64,000 bases of DNA. Source: Hevea brasiliensis (Eukaryota > Streptophyta > Magnoliopsida > Malpighiales > Euphorbiaceae). A model generated the notes under the pieces. It was given only the letters and a program-made list of their open reading frames with translations, had not been told where the DNA came from and did not search any database. The stretch is from assembly GCF_030052815.1 (NCBI RefSeq), contig NC_079499.1, positions 80,205,183-80,269,182 on the forward strand, read 5' to 3'. This document shows positions 34,766 to 46,951 of the stretch, one piece after another. Made by a program: the position numbers and the translations under genes. Every line of letters begins with the position of its first letter. The stretch's first letter is position 1.

Positions 34766-37700
34766 TGTGACACCCCTTACCCGTCTACAGTATATCCGAG
34801 TAAGCTATGTCACACGGTGTATCCAGAACACTCTATTTTATCTTAATTAATTTTTATCATAGTTTTGAATATAACTTGTGAAATATAATTTATTTAAGTC
34901 ATTTATTGAAATTATAATTTATTTGAGGTTCCGAAAATTTTATAGAAAATCCGGCAGAGTACCGGCTAAAAATAGAGAAAACAGTTCTTCGGAACCTGTG
35001 AAAAACACTTCAAATATTCATATCCAATCACTCTCAAAACTCCAATAATCATCAGCAATGTCTCAATTATTTTACAACAACCTTTCCATTACTCAAACAT
35101 TCATTTCTCATAGTATTCATATATATGCAATAAATAAATACTCAAATTTTTCTATTCATAACCACAATTTTCATTATTTACATGAACATCAAATACATTA
35201 CATAAGTTTTAATTACACAAAAGAAAATAAAAGTTAATTACAAAATATCAAAATGAAACCTAGTGCCCTACCAATGCACTGAAGATGGTGAGGTGACACG
35301 GACACTATGCAGAACTGCAGGAGGTCTCACCCAGCCTGTGGTCTACTGGGCTCTCGGTCAAGATATCTCGGAACCTACGCGTGGCAAAAGCAACGCGCTA
35401 AGCAATAATGCTTAGTGGTGCCAATAATAAAATAAAAAGAAATAACAGGAAGTAAATATGCAGTGAATGTATCGGTGTCTTATTGCAAATAAATTTTCGA
35501 TGAGTATTTGTAGTCTTACTTATTTTGTACTTGTTATATTCATTATTTCATTAAATTTATCCACTTTCATTTTTGGTTGCCCAAGTAACCTATACTAGAC
35601 AACTGGACTAGATAAACGGGTAAACTGGCACTGGGTATCTAGTACTTCAGGCCGTCACACCATCGGTCACATATGCATCTCCCGGTGTGTAACAGAATAG
35701 CTAATAAGCTGTAATAACAATAGGCACAAGGCCAAATATCAACACAATGTCAGAATGGCTAAAAGCCATGAAATCACAGAATGGCATAATGCCATGTGCA
35801 GTACTGCTAACTGAACCCTATTGGCATGCCAAACTATCCAAACCAATCTTGTTAGGTATACTAGGGCATTTGATACTTTTGAATTTTGTAATTTTTGAAT
35901 TTCAAGCTTTGGTGTTACTATTCACTTCATTAGTTAACAAAAATGTTGACTTTTACATAGAAAATAGGTTCATTGGTTTTAACACTCCCAACATACCACA
36001 TTTTGCATTCAAAACTTGTTGGCATTAATCACCAATACCATTTTTAAGCTTAAAACTAATGGAGCAGAATTTTCAGTTTTTATATGCTAAATTTACTATT
36101 TCATTAGTTACTGTTGCAGTGAGAATTTGAGAAAATGATAAACATGAAAGTTGTTCCTTATTTTGTTTAGTTGAATTTCATTTTTTGAATCACTCCATTT
36201 GGAGTTTTGTAGCTCAAGTTATTGTCCAAAAACCACAACTGGCCGGATTGAAAAATTTCAGAACTGACCATATCTACAGTGCAGTGAACAGTGACTGCAA
36301 CTGCCTTTTTGGATAGGTTCTGGTCATAATTTGGGGTAGGTTTCTTCATGAAAGTTGTTGGTCTATATCTTAACTTGTTGCTGTAAAAAGTTCAGGTCAA
36401 TTGGGCCATTCTACAATGAGTTATGGCCAAATGAACAATTACTGTTCATTTGGTCATTCTGCAGAATCTGGTTGCAGGACATCCGGATTGGGGCAAGTTT
36501 TTGGTCCACTTGCTTTGGTCTTTTGGGCATGGTTTCTTCACCAAAATTGTGCCATTATGTGTCTAGCTTCATGTACAATTGGCTAAACACCAATTGAACC
36601 TACACAGCCCAAGTTATGGCTGTCCAAACAGGCTGGACTCACAGCCACACCTGCTGCTCTCACTAGGCAGCATACCAAATCAGTTTGTAATGCTATAATT
36701 CACTCCAAATTATGGTCAACTTACCTCAAATGGTCACTTATTGACCATTAAAATGTTTATTCACCATTACATAAGCAAAGTCCAAATTTCTCTCCAAAAC
36801 CCTAGCTCAAATTCAAGGTTCACACAACACATGTCATTTAGGCATACTAATCCTTTTCAACTTTATATCTACACATCAACACCATTCTAAGCCATTTTAA
36901 ATCCATCAAAACCATCAACATTATCCCTTACTTAGGGCTGCCAAATTCCATGGTGTACATACACATAAGTTTTATTTCATTTAATTTACAATTTCATACT
37001 CATTTTAAGTCCCTAACATGGAATAAAGAGAGAAATATGTATAAATAAGCACTAACCTTAGTATGGCAGAATTTTCTCTTGTAAATTCCTCACTTTCTTT
37101 TGTTTTCTTGGCTGCCAAACACTCTAGCAAGGTTGGGTGACAAATTTTAGTGAAGGGACCTAAGGGTTTTGGGGTAAGAATGGAGAGAAATTCAAGCTAG
37201 AAGGAAAAAAGGAAATGGAGGCTTCCATGGCTATGGTGGACGGGAATTGAGGGAAAAGGGTTCAGTTTTTTTCACTTCAATTTTCTGCCCATTTGACTCA
37301 TTTTAATTGGTTTATGGACATGTGTCACAAGGTGATTGGGTGAGAGTGCTTAGTGACATAAGCATGAGGTCAAAATTGCAATTTTAATTCATTTTCTTTT
37401 CTTTTCTTTGCTACTCATTTTCAATTCAATTTTTAACAATATTTATTCACATTTTTATGTCATAATAATTATTTACTTAACTGGACAAGTCGGCCAAAAA
37501 TCACCTCTGAAGGCGAAATGACCAAAATGCCCTCCGTTTGGCTTAATGGGTCAAAATTGTCTGTACTGATTGAAAAATTTTTCTAGGTATTTTCTTGGCA
37601 TTCTAATGCCATAATAACCTCAATGACCCTTCTCTGGAGTCCCAATAATTATTTTATAATTTTTGCCCTGGGTCTAGGGCTCCTAGTTGCGAGAACCGCA

Positions 37701-37916
37701 ACTTCTCACTAGGTTACCCATTGCTAGGGCACCGGCTCATTTAACTTGGTTGTATTTTATTTCTAAAATTTTTTTTAAATTTTTCTTGTTAATATTTGAG
37801 TTAATTATGGTCCCTCACTTTAGTTTAAATATTTTTCCGGATGTTCTAGCTGTCCGGACCGACACTGGTCACCGGAACAGTAGAATGTACGGAGTTGCCA
37901 CAGGGAGGGTGTTACA
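34766..37916 (-). repeat. 5' LTR of Tek-D element (3151 bp)
   Basis: Near-identical partner of 26756-29910. It ends GGGAGGGTGTTACA at 37916 with target duplication AAAGC beyond it. The other LTR has one extra GGGA in this terminal G/A-rich stretch. Confidence 0.93.
35372..35420 (-). promoter_or_regulatory. Conserved double-hairpin module, copy 6 (Tek-D)
   Basis: Same structure as copy 5: hairpin 2 at 35378-35397, hairpin 1 at 35398-35415. Confidence 0.7.
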
Positions 37917-38248
37917 AAAGCACTTCAAATATATTTCTCAATCTCAAACTCCAACCTTTAATCAACACAATATGTTTCTCAACTCAAATCCACAATAATT
38001 TTTTAGTAATTTCAAAGGCTGAGATAAAAGAAATATATCACAATATTTACAAACCAAAATAATTTACAAATTTAGTTTACAACTTTAATGTACAATTTTA
38101 ATTTACAACTGCTCAAAACCAAGAACACTATATATATACAATGAACATACATTACAATACAAAATGCAAAATATGGTATACTCAGTATACCCGATGAACT
38201 CTCAATATAGCATTAGCAACGTAGTCTGCTGCCTGTCAGTCTGTCTAC

Positions 38249-38288
38249 CTGCGACAGTAATGAAAAGCTATCGCTAGTGGTGCACAAT
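38249..38288 (-). promoter_or_regulatory. Conserved double-hairpin module, copy 7 (Tek-B, hairpin 1 deleted)
   Basis: Hairpin 2 is kept (GCGACAG 38251-38257 / CTATCGC 38268-38274) but hairpin 1 is gone: GCGATAG joins CACTAG directly. This shows hairpin 1 was removed as a unit in this copy. Confidence 0.65.
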
Positions 38289-38387
38289 AGCAATTTTAAA
38301 TGTGATATATAAATCTTTTATTGACAATTCATAAATCAAATAATTCACAATTTCATTTCACAATTTACAAAGTTCATATAACACAAA

Positions 38388-38575
38388 TTTGATCAAATAA
38401 CTGAATAATACAGTTTTGCCAATCAATAACACCATTTGATCAAATAACTGAATAATACAGTTTTGCCAATCAATAATACCATTTGATCAAATAAGTAAAT
38501 AATACAGTTTTGCCAATCAATAATACAATTTGATCAAATAACTGAATAATACAGTTTTGCCAATCAATAACACAA
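38388..38575. repeat. 47-bp tandem repeat, four copies
   Basis: Units start at 38388, 38435, 38482 and 38529; each carries GATCAAATAACTGAATAATA and TTTTGCCAATCAATAA with a few substitutions. It is noncoding and lies inside the Tek-B element 2 5' LTR. Confidence 0.92.
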
Positions 38576-38692
38576 ATTGGGCCATGACACAACTTTTCCA
38601 CACATGCCGTGTTGTACACTATGACAAGACACACTCACCCCAATAATCGAAATCAATGAGGGAGGAAGCTAGCTAAATAATGAGAACTCATC

Positions 38693-38824
38693 CACACTCA
38701 CCTCAGACTGGCAAGTCAAAGAGGGAGGAACATAATCACACTCACCCCAGACTAATAAGTTAAAGAGGGAGGAATATAATCACACTCACCCAAGACTGAT
38801 AAGTTAAAGAGGGAGGAATATAAT
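38693..38824. repeat. 44-bp tandem repeat, three copies
   Basis: Units start at 38693, 38737 and 38781, each CACACTCACC...AGAGGGAGGAA...TAAT. A partial, more diverged copy precedes them near 38635. Related single units occur in the Tek-C LTRs (CTCCCTC phrases near 44640 and 53210). Confidence 0.9.
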
Positions 38825-41124
38825 AACAGTGTTATGCCAAGTGTGAATCAAAACAATTCCAAATCACAATATTTCATACAATTCCCAAATCACATTTTAT
38901 CTCAAAATTTCCATTTGCAAAGTAGGCAACACAATAATTTCCAAATAAGATTCTAAAAGCCAAAACAATAAAAAATTATTCATAACTCATTTCTCCAAAT
39001 AAATTTTCTAGTAAAAGCAGTGAATATAAAAGGTATTGTGCACAGACACAATTTAAAACTATAATGTTCAAATAAATTTTTAAGTAGAAAATAAGAAATC
39101 AAAATTATTGTGCACAAACACAATTTAAAACAATAACATGCAAATAATCATAATTTATTTCAATTGAAAAATTCAAAAGAAATAACTATTGTGCACAAAC
39201 CTCTGATAACTGTCTCTTGCCTTTGACTCAGTGTTTCCTTCCCTTTCCCTGAGTCTTTGCTAACTGAAACACACAATTTGAAGTGTTTCAGTACTCATTT
39301 AAACCGTTTCTAACAATAAGGCTTAATACTTAATTTATTGAATCTATCATGTCGACCTTCGATGCAGTCTAGGTGAATTAGGTTCTAATATTACTAATAT
39401 GTCACATTTGTATTCTTTTAGGGTTGGTACATGTTACCCAATTTATTTCCACATATATTGCGTTTTATTGTAATTTGTCAGATTCCGGTATGCCAATTTG
39501 ACCTAGCCGGATGACCTAGTTTCCTCGATTTTCGGGTTTCGGTCAAAACTACAAACTTGTAGATCTATGTCTTATTGCACGTGGGGCAAAATTCCAGGTC
39601 ATTCTGAGTTATGTAGACCAAGTTATAGTCATTTTACTATTGCTGGTCAGAATGTACCAAAATTGGTCACTTTAGGTCATTTTAGGTCACTTTTGGTTCG
39701 GCCAGTTTTTGGACCCGAACTTGTGCAAGCTATTTGACTTGATTATGGTCATTTCTAGGCTTTGGTGTCTTCATAAGACTTGTAGATATATGTCTCAACT
39801 ATTCATGGTAAAAATTGCAAGTCAATTGGACCTATTTTGAGTGAGTTATGGCCAAAGCACTAACTGCTGCCCAAATGGTCAATTTTCAGGCCTTAAATGC
39901 ATTAATCCGGATTTGGTCATTTTTCAAGTTACCTTCCAAGCAGAATTTTGGTAAGCTTCCTTCATGAAAGTTGGCACATTTTGTGCCTAATTTCACCTCC
40001 AATTGGTCTCATACCAATTGGAGCCACACACTTAAGGTTCTAATCTAAAATACACACTGCCTTGCAACATACTCTTCCTCACAAACCAAGGACACATTCA
40101 ACACTTACCAAGTTATACATTCATGCTAATTCTAGTTTGTACCATAACCTAAACACATTTGACTGCACATTGTTGGTCATTTTGGCAGCTTGTAATCACA
40201 CTCAATATGCACCTTATAGTACAGAATTTACCAAGTTCAAATTACAACAATTTAATCACATAACCTAGCTCATATACATGTCCAAACTCAAACCCCTATA
40301 CACATACACAAGCTGCCATAATAAGTACCATAATTCAACAATAATATTCCATAAACCAAACCATGAACAACATTTTTTTGGTTCATTCTTCAAATTGCCA
40401 ATTCATACATCTCTCTCAATTAACTTCCAAGCTTCCAAAATCAAGTGTACATTCACATACATGTAATATACATCACCCAATTTATCCCTACACATATAAA
40501 CACTTCATCAACACTTTTATCTACCATTTACATGCAAGGATAAACTGCCATTAAGGAGTTTCCATGGCTGCCAAAAATATACATCTCCCTTAAACATCAA
40601 ACCTCAAAAATCTTTCCACAATTCAATTACCCATAACATCCACACAAACTTTAATGAAGCAAGCATCAAAAATACCTACTTACCACTTTGGAAACTCTCC
40701 AAAACTTCACCAAAACATGATCTTCTTGCTACCTATCTACTGCCTAAGGTGTATGGACAACTTTTAATGAAAGATGCTTGAAGTTTCCATGGTTGGATCA
40801 TGTTTGCATGAAGCTTCTAAACAATGCGGCCATGGAGGTTCTTTCTTCTTGGTTTTGGCTGCTCTTTGGGAAGGTTGAAGAAGATGAAAATATGTCCAAA
40901 ATGAAGATGTAGTGGTCCACTTAGGTGAGTTAGTGGAGCATTATGTGTTAATTTAACATTTGTTTAATCTAAATTTCTAAATTCTCACATTTAACTCTCA
41001 ATTTTTGCTATTTAAACTATGTACCACCAATTTAATTTTTCATGACATTTTCCAAGTGTAATACCATGTATTTTTAATGGAAATTTAGGTCAAAAGACAA
41101 CTCGGGAAGTCAAATGACCACAAT

Positions 41125-41475
41125 TGTAACACCCCTATTGGTATAGCCTGGTATATTTCAATATTCCGGTGACCGACATCGGTCCGGACAATTAATGGGA
41201 TTAGGGCCACACTTAAGACAATTTGAAAAGCCATAAACACAAATAATTAGTAATGTTTAATTAGTTAACTATAAATAAGAAAAACAGAACATAAGAGGTT
41301 AAACGAGCCGAGAGTCACAGTGATGAGTGACCTCCTCGGGAACGACTGCGAAGTCGTTTTAAACTCAAATTTCGAACTGTAAAAAGTGACGCTGCGGTCC
41401 TCAGGACCCTTATAAACACAGTGGAAAAGAGAAAATCACGAAAAAGAACTGTTAAGCCAGTCAAATAATTAGGTC
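41125..41475 (+). repeat. Truncated first LTR of the Tek-C array
   Basis: Begins TGTAACACCCC and stops at AATTAGGTCA, where it switches into integrase sequence. The shared bases GTCA at the junction suggest microhomology-mediated deletion. Confidence 0.88.
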
Positions 41476-41946
41476 ATATATTGATTTGAAAAGAAGGGAT
41501 AATGATTATGCAGTGGGTGAGAAAGTTTTCCTCAAGATTTCTCCTTGGAAGAGGATTATGAGATTTGGCAGAAAGGGGGAACTAAGTCCTCATTTTATCG
41601 GGCCATATGAGGTTCTGGAAAGAGTGGGTCCTTTGGCATATCGGTTGGCAATACCTCCAGAGTTGGAGAAGATACATAATGTCTTCCATGTGTCTATGTT
41701 GAGGAGGTACCGATCAGATCCATCTCGTGTACTAATAGTAGAAGAAATAGAAGTGAATCCAGACCTCACATATGAAGAAGAACCCATAAAGATTCTGGCT
41801 TTATGAGGTGAAGCAGTTACGGAATAAGCAGATACCGTTGGTAAAAGTGTTGTGGAACCATCATTCGGGCCAAGAAGCTACTTGGGAACGAGAGGAGGAC
41901 ATGAGGATATAACACCCACAACTGTTCAGAGATTGATACCAGGTAA
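41472..41946 (+). pseudogene. pol: 3' end of pol in the truncated Tek-C unit
   Basis: It encodes the end of integrase with the GPY/F module (FIGPYEVLERVGPLAYRL, FHVSMLRRYRSDPS) followed by the chromodomain tail (VLW, ATWERE). It carries the same extra T (GGCTTTATGAGG) that shifts the frame just before the chromodomain in the complete unit at about 50365, so that break predates the tandem duplication. The integrase core and all upstream domains are deleted. Confidence 0.88.
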
Positions 41947-41991
41947 AAATTTCGAGACGAAATTTATTTAAGGGGGGGGGGGGGGGGGAAT
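41947..41991 (+). promoter_or_regulatory. Polypurine tract with 17-base G run, first Tek-C unit
   Basis: Inverted repeat AAATTTCGAGACGAAATTT (41947-41965), then TTTAA and an uninterrupted run of 17 G (41972-41988), then AATT and the LTR. The run is longer than in the Tek-B and Tek-D copies. Confidence 0.88.
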
Positions 41992-44900
41992 TGTAACACC
42001 CCTATTGGTATAGCCTGGTATATTTCAATATTCCGGTGACTGGTGTCGGTCCGGACAATTAATGGGATTAGGGCCACACTTAAGGCAATTTGAAAAGCCA
42101 TAAACACAAATAATTAGTAATGTTTAATTAGTTAACTATAAATAAGAAAAACAGAACATAAGAGGTTAAGCAGGCGAAAGTCACGGTGATGAGTGACCTC
42201 CTGAACGAGCAGCTGAAGTCTTTTTAAACTCAAATTTCGAATCGTAAAAAGTGACTGCGGTCCTCAAGACCCTTATAAACACAATGGAAAAGAAAATCAC
42301 GAAAAAGAAGCTGTTAAGCGGTCAAATAATTAGGTCAGGGAGCCGGAAGAAATATTGGATTATTTGCAAACCGGGATGAACCGGCGAGGGGCAATTTGGT
42401 CAATTGACCCCGAGAGCTGACTCCTGACATAACTGTTCAATAAAATCGGAGAAAAGAAAATTTCAAAATCGAGAATTAAATTAAAGAACTAATAGAAAAA
42501 AAAATAAATAGAAAAAAAAGGAAAAAGATGGAAAAGTCAAAGTTGATGACATCATTAATGATGTCACAAATAAATTCATTAAATTATTTATTAACTTAGA
42601 TTTTTGGTCTTCTTTAAGTGATAAAGATGAAAGAAAATAAAAGAAAAAAAAACAAAAAAAAAAGTCTTCTTCCTTCCTTTGGTTGCCGCCTCCCATTTCC
42701 CTCTCCCTCACCATGATTAAAACCTCCATTGAAGCCATCTAAATCTTCCCTTAAACCCTAAATCATTCCATGAAATCTTTACATCCCATAACTAAAACTT
42801 GTATTTGAACTTTGATAAGAAGATTGGGAGCAAATAAATCAAGCAAAGTTGAAGAATTGGATACACAAATTCTGCTCACTTAAGGTAAGCTAATCCAACT
42901 TCTCTTTTTAGTATATATGATGGATTTAGGGTAGAAATGAATGAGATTATATGGAGAAATTGAAAAATATTGCATGTTTAGGAAGAGAGGAAATTTTGGC
43001 CAGCATTGTGAAGAGTGTAATTTGCATGGCTTGATTGGCTTGGATAGGAATATGAACCTTAATGAGTTAAGTGATGATAGTTAAAGGCATTGAAATGGTT
43101 AAATGCAAGAGTTAGTGAGATTAGGGTTTCAATGCTAGGGTTTATGAACCAAAATTTGAAGAAATGCATAAATGGCATGTTTGACCTATTGTGAAATGAA
43201 ATAATGGTCAATTATGACCAAATAAGTTGCGTGGGAATTGTTGGAATGAAAACCAAATTCGTAGGTCCAATGGTCATGCTGCTGGCAGCATGACCAAACC
43301 CACTTTGAAGGACCAAAACTCAAATTTTACAAGTCCAATTGATATTCCACAAATTGGGGATGAAAATAGACATAAAAGTGCACAATTTTCATTAAGGAAC
43401 CATGCCCAAAAACTGACCAAAACTGGGTGAAACAATTGACCAAAGTGAAATGAGAGCAGGCTGCCAAGACCAAAACTGACCAAATGCATAGTAACTGTTC
43501 ATTTGGTCATAACTCGAGTTAGACAGGTCAAATTGACCTGAAATTTGGCCAGGGGTTAGAGGAGGTATAGATCTAAAACTTTCATGAAGAACATCACCCC
43601 AAATTATGCCATTAACCCATTCAAATTATTGAGCAAAGTTAAGTTACCAAACCTGCAACTCTGCAGATTTTCATTTGAGAAGTAATGTTTGGATGGCTAT
43701 AACTCTCTCTAGGGAACTCGGATTTAGGCGATTCTTGAACCGATGGAAACCTAAGACATAGTAGAACATTTCATATGAAGAAAGTTAGACCAAATTATGA
43801 ACTTAACTTGATCAAATTACTGACCAAAGTTGGATCAAAATCTGCCAGAACCCAAGATACGGTATGAGCGATTGCACGTGAACAGTAAATTTATTTTGGC
43901 CATAACTTGAGCTAAAAAACTCCGATTGAAGTGATCCAAAAATGAGAATACACTTAAGACAATAAGGAACATTTTCTATGAAGGAAGCTTTGTCAAATTC
44001 CAACAGTAGATCGACCAATGGAACAATGCAACTTCGGAGCACCAAAACCAAAAATTGGCAATTTTGCCAAAATGACCTACGCTTTGAAAAAATGACCAAA
44101 ACCAACAAGTTTGGTGATCAAAATGTGGTATGTGGGTGAAGTTGGAGTTCCCATACCTATTAATCCTTAAAAAGTCAACAATTTGACTTGAATAGTGTAG
44201 TGAATAGTAACCCAAAACACAAAAACTTTGAGAACGTCGAATTTAACGCAATAGAGCTAGTTAAAGTGAAGTTAAATTTATTTTTGGACTTATGTTAAGT
44301 TATGGTACTGAAACACTATGAAATTGTGTGTTTCAGCTGAAAAAGACTTGGAAGCTCGGAGAGACTGAGTCAAGGCCTAGAGGCGACTCTAGTCAGGTTT
44401 GTGCACAATAAATTTACGTAATTGTTTTCCAATTGAAAATTTGAGTTGCTATACTTTATGAAATCGCTGTGTTATTTATGAATTGTGTTGCCACTTTGTG
44501 AATACAAAAATGACTTTGAAAATTGTTTGGGATCTCTCATAAATTATTGAAAATAATTTTTTTAAATTGATTTTGGATTCACACTTAGCATGACTGTATC
44601 ACATTTCCTCCTCCATTTATGAGGTTGAGATCGTTTATTTTCCTCCCTCTCTGGCTTGCCAGTTGAGGTTGTAGATCGGATGAGTACTCATTAGCTAGCT
44701 AGCCACCTCCCTCATTGATTTCGATTAATGGGGTTGTAGATTGCTTTGTCGTGGTGTACAACACGGCATTGATCGGAAATTTTGTGTCATGGCTTAAGCT
44801 GTGTATGATTTTGGCAACACTGTGTTTATGAAATTGTTTGACTAAACTGTGTTTAATATATTATTTGACAAAATGAGTTGTTATGAGCTTTGATATTTGT

Positions 44901-45676
44901 GAAATGTGATTGTGAAGTATTCAAATTATGTTTCATCAATAAATGATTTATGTATCGCATTTTAAATTTTTATTGTGCACCACTGAGTATGTTTATACTC
45001 AGCGATAGTTTAATTTACTGTCGCAGATAAGAGCAAGGAGAAAGCAGCAGAGTGAGCTGTGTGATTGACAAGAACTTCTTGATCCCTTTTGTACGGGTAT
45101 TGTTTTATACCCTTATGGTTATTTTGATGTAAATACTGTAATGTCATAAGTATCAATGTAAATTGAGCAGTTGTAAATAAATTGTAATAATATTTTTCTT
45201 TGATTTTCTTCTGTAAATCTAATATTTGTACATATGAATTTACTACTTTATGTTTTGTTAATGAAGTATTAAAAATTTTTTGATGACCAAATTTGATTAA
45301 ATTGTGGAAATTGCCTTGAAGTGATTTGAATTGGGTTGATTTGAGTTTTATTGGAGATTTGGAGTTGTGAAATATTTTGGAAGTGCTTTTTTACAGGTCT
45401 TTAAAGAACTGGTTTCTCAAAATACAGTGGGAACTCTGTCAAAATTTTTATAAAATTTGCGGCAAAATTTAAATGGACAAAAATTTTTACTAGTCCTTAA
45501 GCTTTGAATAAATGGTTTTTAATTCTCACTAAAATGCTCACCACTTCCAAAATGTAAGAAAATTGTTTTAAAATCCCTTGTAGGGTACTTAATGAGTTAT
45601 CGGTAGGTGAAGTTCGGTAGTTCATTAAGTATTCTACGGGATCATGTTATGCCTTACGGAGGGGTAAGGTGTGACA
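41992..45676 (+). repeat. Middle LTR of the Tek-C array (3685 bp)
   Basis: Acts as 5' LTR of the complete unit. It begins TGTAACACCCC and ends AAGGTGTGACA. In the first 350 bp it differs from both outer LTRs at several shared positions (for example around the GAACGA block near 42200); the rest is close to 50559-54246. Reverse-frame ORFs at 43274-43489 and 43812-44215 have no family signature. Confidence 0.92.
44973..45030 (+). promoter_or_regulatory. Conserved double-hairpin module, copy 8 (Tek-C)
   Basis: GTGCACCA, then hairpin 1 with an 8-bp stem (CTGAGTAT 44983-44990 / ATACTCAG 44995-45002), then hairpin 2 (GCGATAGT 45002-45009 / ACTGTCGC 45017-45024, one wobble). A third hairpin GGGTAT/ATACCC follows at about 45096-45113. 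Confidence 0.75.
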
Positions 45677-45696
45677 TGTTTTAGTGGTATCAGAGA
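45677..45696 (+). promoter_or_regulatory. Primer binding site of Tek-C
   Basis: TGGTATCAGAGA at 45685-45696 after the 8-base spacer TGTTTTAG; the last base differs from the consensus. Confidence 0.87.
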
Positions 45697-45862
45697 ATGG
45701 TTTTGCAATAAATTTTGACTATGTATGTGAATATTTCTTTGATAAGTACAACTACTCAAGTGTCTTTAATTGATACATATGACATATTTACATCATGAAT
45801 ATGCACTAATGGAGGCCAACCTCTTTGTGTTTGATCTCAGGAAGTAGAAAATTGTGAAAAAC

Positions 45863-46951
45863 GGAATAGAAGGAGGAGATCATTCCAAAGAACAATCTGT
45901 TGAGGCTGAGGTTCAAGGGGAAGCCCCAGCACTCCAGAATGTGAGTGGGTTAGCCACTCCAGCTCCTGCTCCAGCACCGCAGTTTCCTGCTCAATTTGTA
46001 CAACAGATGGCTGCCTTCTTTCAGCAAATGGCGGGTAATGTGCCACCCCAAGCTCAGATGCCAATACCTGTAGCCCAACCACAGCCCTCAGCTCGGCAGT
46101 ATGAAAAATTGATGAAATTTGGGGCCACTGAGTTTAAAGGCACTGTGGATCCACTGGAGGCAGAACAGTAGTTGGAAAGAATGGAATGAGTTTTCAGGAA
46201 GCTCCAGTGTACAGAGGAATTGAAGTTTGAATATTCTGTTTCCTTGTTGCAAGGGGATGCATTTGAATGGTGGAAGACCATCCCCCACAGCCTGGTTGAG
46301 CCACTTGTGCTGACATGGACAGACTTTTTGAGGGAATTCCGACAGAAATGGGTTCCCGATGCATATGTGGATATGAAGTTGCAAGAATTTTTGAGTTTGA
46401 AACAAGGGAACCAAACTGTAGCAGAATATGAGAGAGATTTTTTGAGGCTAAGCCACTATGCTGGAAGCTTAATCTCCACCCCCAGAGACAGATGCAAGAG
46501 GTTTGAGTTTGGGCTAAGGCAGAGTTTGAGAATGCAAGTTGTGGGTTTCAGACATCAAAATTTTGCTGAATTGATCTTACAAGCCTTGGAATTAGAAAGG
46601 ATAGAATCCGAAGGGGTAGTGAAGAAGGGTTCACAAGAGAAAGAGAAACTTGAAAAGACTACTAAACAAGCATCTGGAAGTGGTTCTGGGAAGAGGAAAC
46701 AGTTTGGGGGATCTAGCTTCCATAAAGGCAGAGGCAGATTTTCTGGCCAAAGACCACCCCAGTCTGGTCAGCAGACCCAGCAGGCACCCCGAGGAGCTCT
46801 ATCGGTCCGGCAGTATGAAACGTGTTGTAGAACTCATGGTGGGGTTTGTTTCAAGGCTACTAGTGCATGCTTTAATTGTGGAGGAAGTGGACATTTCGCT
46901 AAGGATTGCACTAGTCCGCGCCGGTCTGGATCTTTTGCCACACCTGAATAA
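45863..46951 (+). pseudogene. gag: gag of Tek-C (start codon lost, three stops)
   Basis: The position of the family initiator reads ATA (…GIEGGDHSKEQ) instead of ATG; translation from an upstream GTG is not credible. The capsid core (FKGTVDPLEAEQ, LLQGDAFEWWKTIPHSL, FREFRQKWVPDAYVDMKL, VAEYERDF) contains TAG at 46169 (Trp in relatives) and TGA at 46187 (Arg in relatives). The nucleocapsid has the knuckle CFNCGGSGHFAKDC. A TAA at 46949 precedes protease in the same frame, so gag and pol form one continuous frame. Confidence 0.9.

Larger units (their letters stand above)
26756..37916 (-). mobile_element. Complete Tek-D element (11.2 kb)
   Basis: It is flanked by a 5-bp duplication AAAGC (26751-26755 and 37917-37921). 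LTRs are 26756-29910 and 34766-37916. Comparing by eye, the first kilobase of the two LTRs differs at about 15 positions plus one small patch near 27350/35360, so this is one of the younger insertions. The internal region has a distinct gag, a nearly open pol and an intron-like insert in integrase. It sits inside the 5' LTR of Tek-B element 2. Confidence 0.93.

Noticed and set aside
38388..38824. Regular repeats that might suggest a CRISPR-like array
   Set aside because: The units are contiguous tandem repeats without unique spacers, inside a plant retrotransposon LTR.
42481..42738. Minus-strand open frame with a Phe-rich end in the Tek-C LTR
   Set aside because: Created by A-rich tracts read in reverse; it is not kept in the partner LTR and has no domain.
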